Origin: Mycobacterium conspicuum
Lineage (GTDB): Bacteria > Actinomycetota > Actinomycetes > Mycobacteriales > Mycobacteriaceae
Assembly (NCBI RefSeq): GCF_010730195.1
Contig: NZ_AP022613.1
Span: 1,984,001 to 2,048,000, forward strand
Direction: 5' to 3'
Length of the DNA stretch: 64,000 nt
Part shown: one piece after another, positions 24,280-32,365 of the stretch
How the letters are laid out: every line of letters begins with the position of its first letter
Position numbering within the stretch: position 1 is the first letter of the stretch
Position numbers and translations under genes: made by a program
Notes under the pieces: generated by a model
What the model saw: the letters and a program-made list of their open reading frames with translations, nothing else
Told to the model about the DNA's origin: nothing
Database searches by the model: none

Positions 24280-26142
24280 TCACCGGGTTGGGGAATCTCC
24301 CACGGTGGCGAAATCCATTGGTACGACCCGCTTGGCGAGTAGCGACTCCATTGCGATGCCGTCCACCGGGCGGGACAGCAGAAAGCCTTGCGCGCGGTCG
24401 CATCCTAAGTCGAGCAATGCCTTTGCCGCGGTGGCGGTTTCGAGGCCCTCCGCGACGACCTCGAGTCCAAGTGCGTGCGCCAACGCGACGATGGCCTGCA
24501 CGATTGCCTGATCGCGTGTGCTGTCGCCGAGGTCGCGGACAAAAGCTCTGTCGATCTTCACTATGTCGACCGGAAGGGTCTTCAGGTATGTCAATGCGCT
24601 GTACCCGGTACCGAAGTCGTCGATCGCGATCTGCACACCAATGTCCTTGAGCCGACCGAGTGTTCGGCGCGTCGAGTCGATCTCTTGGACCACCACCCGT
24701 TCGGTGATCTCAAGGCACACCGCGGCGGGATCGATCTCAAACTCGTCGAGGGTTGCGGAGACCGTGTCGACGATGTTGTTCGCGACGAGTTCCATGGGCG
24801 ATACGTTGACCCGCAGCACCGCATCGCGCCCGACGCCGTGTGAGCGCCACAGACCGAACTGGGCACAGGCGGCGCGCATGATCAGACGGCCGAGTTTGCC
24901 TGCCAGGTTGATGGATTCGAGCACCCCGATGAACGAGTCCGGCATCAGCAGCCCGCGAGTCGGGTGTTGCCATCGGACGAGCGCCTCGGTGCCGAGGATC
25001 TCGCCGGTCCGGATGCCGAACTCCGGCAGGAAATGCAGCACCAGGGCGTCGTTGTGGCCGTTGGTGGTCCCCTCGAGGGAGAGTTCGATGTCGTTGCGGA
25101 TCGCGTCCCGCTCGAACATCTCCGGACTGTAGGGCGCGACCTTGGCCCCGCCGGCACCCTTGGCCAACCGGGTGGCCTGATCGGCGCGACGCAGCAGGTC
25201 CGAAGTGTTGTCGGATCCGGGCACGCCGGTGGCGACCCCGATGCTGGCGGAACGCGTGACCTTCTCGCCGTCGATCAAGATCTGCTGGTGGACCTGCGCC
25301 TGCAGATGGTGAGCAAACGTCACCGCGCTCTCGATGTCCATCGGTTCGGACGGCACGACGACCAGCTCGTCGCCCCCGAGGCGTGCGGTCACCGAGGACG
25401 CGCCCGCGGACTCGCGCACGAGTTCGGCGAAGCCCTTGATGAACTGGTCGCCGGCGTTCTGGCCGAGGTGCTCGTTGACGACCTTGAAGCGGTCCAGGTC
25501 GAGGAACAATACCGCGACGGGTCCCGGCTTCCCCTCGGCCAGTCGCTCGTCGAGGTGGGCGATCAGCGCCCTGCGGTTCAGCAGGTCGGTGAGGTCGTCG
25601 TGCTCAGCGAGGTAGCGGACTTTTTCTTCGGCGACGATGCGGGCCTGCAGCTGAGCGAACAACGTGCCGATTGCCTGCAGCGCGTTCAGCTCATCCGGCC
25701 GCCAGTCCCGGTCGCCGAACTTGACGAAACCCAACGAGCCGGTGGTGACGTCGCCGGACAGCAGCGGCACGCCCGCCAGCGAGCTTTGCGGCACGCCCGT
25801 GGCTCCCTCGATGTAGTCCTGGTAGTCAGCGTTTGTCGGCTCAGGACGCAACACGCTGGGCTCTTTGAGGTGTTCAAGCTGCGCGAAGACGGAGTCGGCC
25901 TCGGCGAAATAGATCACACCGAGTGGGTCAGGGTCGGGAACGTTTTCGCGCGGTGGCCATTCAGCAAAGAGCACCGTCGCACGGATCGTGTGGTCGTTGT
26001 GGCGCAACACGCCGAAGTCCACGCCGAAGTGGGTGACCAAGTTACCGAGCACCCGTTGGCAGATCTCCGCTGCATTGCTGGCCGTCGCAGCCATCAACTC
26101 GGCGGCGGCCGCCGTGACCAAATCGTCCAGAGAGCCAGACAT
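24280..26142 (-). CDS. GAF-GGDEF-EAL cyclic-di-GMP enzyme (Rv1354c-like)
   Basis: A 620-residue cytosolic protein starting at ATG 26142; the frame is open further upstream but that part overlaps the next gene. Domains: GAF-like sensor ~20-165, GGDEF ~180-335 and EAL ~350-600. The diguanylate-cyclase signature is GGDEL (256-260), a Leu variant of GGDEF. EAL motif residues are E386-A-L, followed by NVSP, EITER, DDFGTGYS (508-515) and VAEGLE, so phosphodiesterase residues look complete. It matches M. tuberculosis Rv1354c in architecture and in lying beside an Rv1355c-like gene. It makes and/or degrades c-di-GMP under control of the GAF domain. Confidence 0.9.
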   Translation of the reverse strand: MSGSLDDLVTAAAAELMAATASNAAEICQRVLGNLVTHFGVDFGVLRHNDHTIRATVLFAEWPPRENVPDPDPLGVIYFAEADSVFAQLEHLKEPSVLRPEPTNADYQDYIEGATGVPQSSLAGVPLLSGDVTTGSLGFVKFGDRDWRPDELNALQAIGTLFAQLQARIVAEEKVRYLAEHDDLTDLLNRRALIAHLDERLAEGKPGPVAVLFLDLDRFKVVNEHLGQNAGDQFIKGFAELVRESAGASSVTARLGGDELVVVPSEPMDIESAVTFAHHLQAQVHQQILIDGEKVTRSASIGVATGVPGSDNTSDLLRRADQATRLAKGAGGAKVAPYSPEMFERDAIRNDIELSLEGTTNGHNDALVLHFLPEFGIRTGEILGTEALVRWQHPTRGLLMPDSFIGVLESINLAGKLGRLIMRAACAQFGLWRSHGVGRDAVLRVNVSPMELVANNIVDTVSATLDEFEIDPAAVCLEITERVVVQEIDSTRRTLGRLKDIGVQIAIDDFGTGYSALTYLKTLPVDIVKIDRAFVRDLGDSTRDQAIVQAIVALAHALGLEVVAEGLETATAAKALLDLGCDRAQGFLLSRPVDGIAMESLLAKRVVPMDFATVGDSPTR

Positions 26143-26192
26143 ATCTGAATACGGTAGTTGCTGATGCCGCTTGTCCGATAGTCGGCGCGCTG

Positions 26193-28244
26193 CTAGAGCA
26201 ACCGGACCCGATCGAGGCTGCGACGGCTTCGCACCGACGCGGGGTTGCTGAACGCCAATCTCAGCATCAGGACGGGCACGTGACCGTCCGGCGCGTGGCC
26301 GAGTCGGAGGAACTCCCGTTGCAGCTGTCCCAGTTCGTCGGCGAAGGGCGCCGACAACGCCGTGAGGTCTTCGGTATCGCGGGCATAGAGGAAGACCGGT
26401 GAAACCGGTTGGACGCCCAGCCCGCATCGCTGCGCGACAATCCATGTCGCCTCGACGGCGGATCCGCCGAGCGCGTAGTCAGTCAAGGTTCCCCCGGCGA
26501 TCGAGATGATCGCCAAGGCCGAACTCGCAAGGATGCGCTGCCGAGTGTCCTCGCCCAACACGGTTCCCGCGTTCCACTTGGCCAGGTGAGCCATCACGTC
26601 CGGGCGTTTCAAAATGTCGGCCAAGGCAAGACCGCCGGGCTCGAGTTCGAGGCTGAGCACGTCGATACCGGTGTCGGGATATGCGTCACCCGGCCAGCGC
26701 AGCTCGGAAACCATTTCCGCATGTAACTGCGGCGTCAGGTAGCGAGTACGGTCGGCCGCTCCCAGAATCGTTGCGACACCAGCGATCTCGTCGCGGTCAG
26801 TCACGACGTGCAGGTGCGCCCCCTCGCGCTCGGCGACAGTGCGTAACAGCGCAATGGTGTCTGCGCCAACTGCGCCCGGCATCCCGGGTCGTCGGTTGGT
26901 TTCGCGCGCGAGCATGGGCTCGTAGAGTGCGGCGAGGTCGGGATCGTTACCGGCACGCAGTTGCAGCGTCGCCTGCAATGGCACGCCGTCGACGTCATCC
27001 ACCAGCTGCGCCGGTCCCAGCACGTGTTGAGCCGCGGCGGCTACTTTGGCATTGAACAGTGCCGCTCCGAGCGCGACTGCGCTGGCGCGTAACCCGATGT
27101 CCAGCGTCGAGGTGTGTTCGGGGGCAAGGCGAATGGTGAGGACATCGGGGCCGGCCTCGATGAACCAGGGTTGTGCGTTGGACGCCGAGGGCGCGCGCAT
27201 AGCGGCGGCTGCGACGATGCCCGGTACGCAGGGCAGTGTCGGATCCGAGTACTCGACCGGCGTCGCGGGGCGATCCGCGGGGATCTGCGGTTCTTCGAGG
27301 TGATCGAGTGCCCAGCCGACGTCGACTCGGGTGCGGCCCGACTGCAGGTTTTCACCGACTCCGAACCTGCGCACCGCCTCGGCGATCGTGGTTGCCCCCA
27401 AGATCACGTCAGCGGAGACCTGCGGCCAGGTCGACAGGGTGCGGTCGATCTCGAGCACCGACGCCAGTGGGCGCGATGAGAACTTTTCGCCCTCGAGGAA
27501 GCGAATCATGTGCGGGACCTTTTCCCGGCTGCTCAACGCGGCAAGCTTGGCGGAATCCACATTGCCGAGTAGACCGTGCAGAATCGGCCGCTGCGGTTCG
27601 AGGTCGAAACGTTCCACATCGAGCAGTCCCCGGTCGGCCGAGGGCATCACGACGGGTATCCGACGGCGTCGGGCCCCTTCCCGCACGCTGACCTTGATAT
27701 CCAACGAATCACAGACCTCGACGACGATGTCCAGTCCGTCGAGGAACTCGTCGACGTTGTCGGCTGTCAGTCCGGCGTCCAGAACCCGTACGGCGACATA
27801 GGGATCGAGTTCGGCGATTCTGCGGGCGGCCACCTCGGCCTTGTTCAGCCCTAGGTCGAGCACGGTCGCGGGCACCCGGTTGAGATTGGACAGCTCGAGG
27901 CTGTCGAAATCCGCCAGCCGAAGCTCGCCGCACAAGCCCTGCGCGGCCAACGTGTGCGCGATGACATGCCCGACGCTCAACCCGGCGACACCGACGCGCA
28001 GTGTTCCCAGCCGATCCTGCTCCGCGGTGGTGATCACGTTCCTGTTGCGATCCAGGCGGACCGCCCGAAACGCACGTGGACCCAGCAGCGCGACAACGGT
28101 TCTGCGCCAGGGGTAGTACACCCAGCGGCCGGGTTCGGCGAGCAGCTCTCCATCCGGCGGCGGCCGAAGGCCGCGCAGTTCTTCGAGTTGCGACTCGCGA
28201 TGATCGATGAATTCGATGGCCGGATCGGCGCGCAGTTTTTCCAA
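26193..28244 (-). CDS. moeY: ThiF-nitroreductase fusion (Rv1355c/MoeY-like)
   Basis: At least 683 residues. Residues ~75-300 form an E1/ThiF-type adenylation domain (LRVGVAGLSVGHVIAHTLA, then LADFDSLELSNLNR and NKAEVAARRIAELDPYV); residues ~340-650 form a nitroreductase-like FMN domain (MRAPSASNAQPWFIE). Same domain order and neighbour as M. tuberculosis Rv1355c. The ThiF CxxC zinc pairs are not evident, so classic molybdopterin activation is doubtful; a peptide- or RiPP-modifying role is another possibility. The only standard near-5' start is TTG 28244, but coding similarity continues upstream to ATA 28299-28301, which has GAGGAG 7 nt before it, so the protein may start there. Probably co-transcribed with the GGDEF-EAL gene. 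Confidence 0.8.
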   Translation of the reverse strand: MEKLRADPAIEFIDHRESQLEELRGLRPPPDGELLAEPGRWVYYPWRRTVVALLGPRAFRAVRLDRNRNVITTAEQDRLGTLRVGVAGLSVGHVIAHTLAAQGLCGELRLADFDSLELSNLNRVPATVLDLGLNKAEVAARRIAELDPYVAVRVLDAGLTADNVDEFLDGLDIVVEVCDSLDIKVSVREGARRRRIPVVMPSADRGLLDVERFDLEPQRPILHGLLGNVDSAKLAALSSREKVPHMIRFLEGEKFSSRPLASVLEIDRTLSTWPQVSADVILGATTIAEAVRRFGVGENLQSGRTRVDVGWALDHLEEPQIPADRPATPVEYSDPTLPCVPGIVAAAAMRAPSASNAQPWFIEAGPDVLTIRLAPEHTSTLDIGLRASAVALGAALFNAKVAAAAQHVLGPAQLVDDVDGVPLQATLQLRAGNDPDLAALYEPMLARETNRRPGMPGAVGADTIALLRTVAEREGAHLHVVTDRDEIAGVATILGAADRTRYLTPQLHAEMVSELRWPGDAYPDTGIDVLSLELEPGGLALADILKRPDVMAHLAKWNAGTVLGEDTRQRILASSALAIISIAGGTLTDYALGGSAVEATWIVAQRCGLGVQPVSPVFLYARDTEDLTALSAPFADELGQLQREFLRLGHAPDGHVPVLMLRLAFSNPASVRSRRSLDRVRLL

Positions 28245-28482
28245 GACCGCAATGTCGTCCGCCTGGCCGGCTTCGAGAACTTGAGCGGTGTAAGGGTTTA
28301 TGGTCGTTCTCCTCGGTGCTCAGCCGTATCAACCGACGTCGTCGCGCGACGCGTCTGGACTGTACCTCGCGGTGCCGCCCCGATGGGGACGTGCAACTCA
28401 TTGATTACTTGCGGCCGAGCGCCATAGCCTTATTGATACGTGTCACACCACAGGTTCTCTGGCTACCGAGTGGAGGACGGAC

Positions 28483-30246
28483 ATGTCGTTTGTGATCGCG
28501 GCGCCGGCGAAGATGGCAACTGCGGTGTCGGATTTGGCCGGTATCGAATCGGCGCTTGGCGCGGCCCGCGCCGACGCGGCGACCCGCACGACTACGGTGC
28601 TGGCCGCAGCCGAGGATGAGGTATCGGCGGTGATTGCGGCGGTGTTCTCCGCGCACGGGAAGGACTTCGAAGCGCTCAATGCGCGGGCCGCAGCGTTTCA
28701 TGAGCAGTTTGTGCAGACGTTGACGAGTGCGAGGGCCGCGTACGCCGCCGCCGAGGCGGCCAATGCCTCGCCGTTGGCCGCGGCCGTGCAGGCGGCCCAG
28801 GGCCTGGCGGTGTTTTCCCCGGTAGCGGCGGCGACGGGCCGTCCCCTGTTCGGCAACGGCGCCAACGCGACGACTCCGGGCGGCAACGGCGGGGACGGCG
28901 GATTCTTGTTCGGCAACGGCGGCAACGGCGCGGCCGGGGCGTCGGGGCAGGACGGCGGGAAGGGCGGGTCGGCCGGCTTGTTTGGCCGCGGCGGCAACGG
29001 CGGGGCCGGCGGTAACGCCCTCGCCGGCACTGGCGGAAGCGGTGGCAACGGTGGGGCTGGCGGGGCGAACGGCCTTTTCGGCGGCGGCCCTGGGGGCGCC
29101 GGCGGCGCCGGGGGTAGGGGCGGCTCCGCGGGCTTAGTGATCGGGCCGACCGGCGTGACCGGCGGGACCGGCGGTAACGGTGGCGCCGGCGGCGCCAACA
29201 TGCACCTGCTGGGCGGCCAGGCCGGCGCCGGCGGGGCCGGCGGTGCCGGCGGCCTGGGCGGGGCGTCGTCGATGAACGGGGGACACGGCGGGCACGGCGG
29301 CAACGGCGGGACCGGCGGCGCCAACCACGCGCTGCTCGGCGGGGCCGCCGGGGGCGGCGGTAACGGCGGGACCGGGGGCCAGGGCGGCGGCGCGGGTGCC
29401 CAGAGCGCCACCGGCACTGCCGGCACCGGCGGCACCGGCGGCGACGGCGGCAACAGCCCAGGAGGCACCGGCGGTAACGGGGGTCAAGGCGGTCCAGGCG
29501 GGGAAAGCAACTTCAACGTTGGGAGCGGCAGCGCCTCGCTCGACGGGGGCGACGGCGGCACGGGCGGCCGTGGTGGCAACGGGGTCATCGGCGGCAACGG
29601 TGGCGACGGCGGCGACGGCGGTATCGCCATTGTCCGTGCCACCGACGCCGGTGCCGCCGGTGGCGCCGGGGGTGGCGGCGGCGCCGGCGGTGACAGCACC
29701 GGCGGCGGCCACGGCGGCAGCGGCGGCCGCGGGGGCGCCGGCGGCAATGGTGATGCCATCAATGGCAGTTTCAGCGCCTCGGCCGGTGGTGGCGATGGGG
29801 GAGAAGGCGGCGGCGCCGCCGGCGCCACCGGTGGTCCGGGTGGTGGCGGCGGTGGCGGTGCCGCCGCGGTATTCGGTGACCAATCGGCCTCGGGCGCCGT
29901 CGGCCAAGCCGGTCAAGGCAATCCCACGGGCGGCGGTGGTGGCGGCGGCGGCGCCACGGTCGACGGCACAGTCGGCACCGTCGCCTCCGGCGAAGGCGGC
30001 GGCGGTGGTGGCGGCGGTATCACCGGCGGCGTCGGCGGCGCCGGCGGCACCGGCGGTGGCGACGGTGGTGCCGGTCTGGGCGGCGCTGCCGGCAAGGCCG
30101 GCGGTACTGCCATGCCGTCACCGCCCGGCGGCGTTGGCGGCAACGCCGGGATCGGGGGCGGTGGCGGTGGTGGCCTCGCCAGCGCCAACGGCAACCCCAT
30201 CGTCATCATCCTGGGCGGCCACGGCGGCAACGGTGGGGGCCCGTAG
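28483..30246 (+). CDS. PE_PGRS family protein
   Basis: A 587-residue PE_PGRS protein. Residues 1-95 are a canonical PE domain (starts MSFVIAAPAKMATAVSDLAG, with the YxxxD/E-type region AAYAAAEAANAS near its end). A short linker with GRPLFGNGAN is followed by about 470 residues of Gly-Gly-X repeats rich in Gly, Ala and Asn. No distinct C-terminal domain follows. PE domains direct ESX/type VII export to the cell envelope. The Gly-rich DNA is highly repetitive and opens long spurious frames on the other strand. A cutinase-like hydrolase starts 69 bp downstream. Confidence 0.95.
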   Translation: MSFVIAAPAKMATAVSDLAGIESALGAARADAATRTTTVLAAAEDEVSAVIAAVFSAHGKDFEALNARAAAFHEQFVQTLTSARAAYAAAEAANASPLAAAVQAAQGLAVFSPVAAATGRPLFGNGANATTPGGNGGDGGFLFGNGGNGAAGASGQDGGKGGSAGLFGRGGNGGAGGNALAGTGGSGGNGGAGGANGLFGGGPGGAGGAGGRGGSAGLVIGPTGVTGGTGGNGGAGGANMHLLGGQAGAGGAGGAGGLGGASSMNGGHGGHGGNGGTGGANHALLGGAAGGGGNGGTGGQGGGAGAQSATGTAGTGGTGGDGGNSPGGTGGNGGQGGPGGESNFNVGSGSASLDGGDGGTGGRGGNGVIGGNGGDGGDGGIAIVRATDAGAAGGAGGGGGAGGDSTGGGHGGSGGRGGAGGNGDAINGSFSASAGGGDGGEGGGAAGATGGPGGGGGGGAAAVFGDQSASGAVGQAGQGNPTGGGGGGGGATVDGTVGTVASGEGGGGGGGGITGGVGGAGGTGGGDGGAGLGGAAGKAGGTAMPSPPGGVGGNAGIGGGGGGGLASANGNPIVIILGGHGGNGGGP

Positions 30247-30314
30247 CAACGCGCTGACACCGGGCGACGGTCGTATCCGCCCACCGATTCGCGCTGGGAT
30301 GAGATCGTGTAGCG

Positions 30315-31064
30315 GTGATCACGCTCTTCACCATCGCCGGGACGGGGCATCCCGGGATCGCAGGCGCCAGATCGACTGGCAGGGGCTGCTTTCCGCAGCA
30401 GGTGGCAAAGCGCGTCGACCCGACGAAGTTTCGATGGAGGCCGATTCCGTATGCGGCCGCGCTGCCGTTTACCCGCAGCGTGGCGGCCGGGGTCGCCAGG
30501 CTCACCGACGCGATCAACGCCACCGACGGCGAATTCGCGATCGCGGCCTACAGCCAGGGCGCGATGGTCACGGCGCCGGTGTATCGGTCGCTGCGCTGCG
30601 GACCGCTGCGGCACCGCAAATCGGACCTGCGGGCCGTCGTCGCCTTCGCCAACCCCGCTCGCGAGGCGGGCCACACTTTCCCCGGGTGCCCTGACCCGGG
30701 TGGGCACGGAATCATGTCCGCGGACCACAGATTGACCGACACCGAAGACCTGTGGTGGGACTTCGTGATCCCCAACGATCTGGCCGCGGCCGTCGGCGAC
30801 GACCTCGCCGGGCGCTGGCTCACCACCATCTTCATGGCGTTCTGCAATCGGTACAGCGGCGGCTTGCGCGTCATTCAGGACACGCTTCGGGGCGCACCGG
30901 CGAATGTCAGGCCACTCGCGGCGACGTTGCTGCCCTACTTCTCCGGAGCGGCCAGCACCAACGGCGCACCCCACGCCCAGTACGGCACCTACAAACCGAT
31001 TCCGGGGAACCCGAAGACGTGTGTGGACCTAGCCGTGGACTATCTCCACAGCATCGCGCACTAA
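30315..31064 (+). CDS. Cutinase/LysB/PE-PPE-type serine hydrolase
   Basis: A 249-residue alpha/beta hydrolase of the cutinase superfamily. The N-terminal TIAGTGHPG and the nucleophile elbow AAYSQGAMV (Ser near residue 79, GYSQG-type) resemble mycobacteriophage LysB and the PE-PPE domain, which cleave mycolate or acyl esters. A catalytic Asp is plausible in NPKTCVDLAVDYL and a His in NGAPHAQYG, but I cannot assign them firmly. No signal peptide is visible, so secretion could rely on the adjacent PE_PGRS system or the protein may be intracellular. GTG 30315 is the likely start. Confidence 0.75.
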   Translation: MITLFTIAGTGHPGIAGARSTGRGCFPQQVAKRVDPTKFRWRPIPYAAALPFTRSVAAGVARLTDAINATDGEFAIAAYSQGAMVTAPVYRSLRCGPLRHRKSDLRAVVAFANPAREAGHTFPGCPDPGGHGIMSADHRLTDTEDLWWDFVIPNDLAAAVGDDLAGRWLTTIFMAFCNRYSGGLRVIQDTLRGAPANVRPLAATLLPYFSGAASTNGAPHAQYGTYKPIPGNPKTCVDLAVDYLHSIAH

Positions 31065-31101
31065 ACCGAGATCGCTTGGCAGCCAGGCGGTTTGGTCTGC
31101 T

Positions 31102-32277
31102 CTAGACCTCGATGACCACCGCGCCGCCCTGACCGCCACCGGCGCACATGGCCGCCACACCGATGCCGCCGCCGCGGCGCCGCAGTTCGTAGACGAGTGT
31201 GGTGACCATCCGCGCGCCGGAGGCCGCGATCGGGTGACCGAGACTGCAACCGCTGCCGGAGAAGTTGACCAGCTCCTCGTCCAGGCCGTACTCGCGGCAG
31301 GCCGCGATCGGCACCGACGCGAAAGCCTCGTTGATCTCCCACAGCGCCACGTCGGCAGGCTTCAGCCCGGCGCGCTGCAGCACCTTGCCGATGACCTGCA
31401 CGGCCCCCAGACCGGTGTCTCGTGGGGCGACTCCGGCCGCGCCCCAAGCCTTTACGGTGGCCAGCACCGACAACTTTTCGGCCGCGGCGAAGTCGCGATC
31501 GACCAGCGCGACCGCCGCGGCGGCGTCGTTGGTGCCGCTGCTGTTTCCCGCGGTGATCGAGAAGCCCTCGATCTCGGGGTGCAAAACCTTGAGCCCGGCG
31601 AGCTTCTCGACGGTGGTGTCGCGGCGCGGATGCTCGTCGACGCTGAAGTCGACGACGGAGCCGTCGGGTTGCTCGACCTTGAGCGGGAGGATCTCGTCGA
31701 GGAACTTGCCTGCGTCCATCGCCGCGATGGCACGCTGATGCGAGCGGGCGGCCCAGGCGTCCATCTCCTCGCGCGTGATTCCGACCGACTGCGCGGTGTT
31801 CCAGCCCACGGTGATCGACATGTCCTTGGTCGGCGCGTCGGGCGTCTCGACGTGGGTCGGCGGCAGCCAGCGCTCCTCGAACTTCAGCTCCGGTCCGGGA
31901 ATCCGCTGGTTCATCAGCGGCGTCATCGACAGCGACTGAACCCCGCCGGCGACGAGCGCGCGCTCCATCCCGGAGCCGATCTGGGCCGCCGCATTGCCGA
32001 TGGCGGTGAGGCTGCCGGCGCAATGCCGGTTGACGGCCTGGCCGGGCACGTGCTGAAGACCGGTGGCATCGGCGGCATAACGCGCCAGATCTCCGCCGCC
32101 GTAGTGGGATTCGGCGACGATGATGTCGTCGAGCGCCGCGGGATCGATTCCGGACCGGCGGATCACTTCCGGCAGCACCGCGGTGATCAGGGCTTCGGGC
32201 GGCGTGTTGACCAGGGTGCCCTTGAAAGAGCGACCAATGGCTGTTCTGACGGCACCGACAATGACGGGCGTTGGCAT
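31102..32277 (-). CDS. Acetyl-CoA acetyltransferase (thiolase)
   Basis: A 391-residue thiolase starting at ATG 32277 (PTPVIVGAVRTAIG). Nucleophilic Cys86 lies in NRHCAGS, the His in GHPIAASG (His348), and the second Cys in CAGGGQGG (Cys378). It cleaves 3-ketoacyl-CoA or condenses acetyl-CoA in fatty-acid or side-chain degradation. It lies downstream of the alcohol dehydrogenase on the same strand; the 88-bp gap contains two inverted repeats, one matching a site upstream of that dehydrogenase. Confidence 0.93.
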   Translation of the reverse strand: MPTPVIVGAVRTAIGRSFKGTLVNTPPEALITAVLPEVIRRSGIDPAALDDIIVAESHYGGGDLARYAADATGLQHVPGQAVNRHCAGSLTAIGNAAAQIGSGMERALVAGGVQSLSMTPLMNQRIPGPELKFEERWLPPTHVETPDAPTKDMSITVGWNTAQSVGITREEMDAWAARSHQRAIAAMDAGKFLDEILPLKVEQPDGSVVDFSVDEHPRRDTTVEKLAGLKVLHPEIEGFSITAGNSSGTNDAAAAVALVDRDFAAAEKLSVLATVKAWGAAGVAPRDTGLGAVQVIGKVLQRAGLKPADVALWEINEAFASVPIAACREYGLDEELVNFSGSGCSLGHPIAASGARMVTTLVYELRRRGGGIGVAAMCAGGGQGGAVVIEV

Positions 32278-32327
32278 TTTTAGTACCCCGGGATTTTTGG
32301 CGTTATGGATTTTCAAAAAGTAGCACA

Positions 32328-32363
32328 TACTGTATTTCCAACAGTAAGTGACCCGTGTCACTT
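32328..32363. promoter_or_regulatory. Two adjoining inverted repeats upstream of the thiolase
   Basis: TACTGT-N7-ACAGTA (32328-32346) adjoins AAGTGAC-CCGT-GTCACTT (32346-32363). Both are perfect. The first has the same half-sites and spacing as TACTGT-N7-ACGGTA at 33538-33556 upstream of the alcohol dehydrogenase. They lie between the dehydrogenase stop and the thiolase start, so they are operator candidates; the second could instead be a transcription-stopping hairpin. Confidence 0.55.
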
Positions 32364-32365
32364 TG

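Noticed and set aside
26143..26445. N-terminal extension of the GGDEF-EAL protein by 101 codons
   Set aside because: It overlaps the end of the ThiF-nitroreductase gene and its translation is Arg-rich shadow; ATG 26142 fits the GAF start.
28698..29916. Long minus-strand and alternate-frame ORFs of 256-432 codons rich in Pro or Ala within the PE_PGRS gene
   Set aside because: They are mirror frames of GGX-coding repeats; no ribosome-binding sites and extreme low complexity.
28860..30240. Short-period repeats that might look like a CRISPR or tandem-repeat locus
   Set aside because: They are the Gly-Gly-X codon repeats of a PE_PGRS gene, without spacer-repeat structure.
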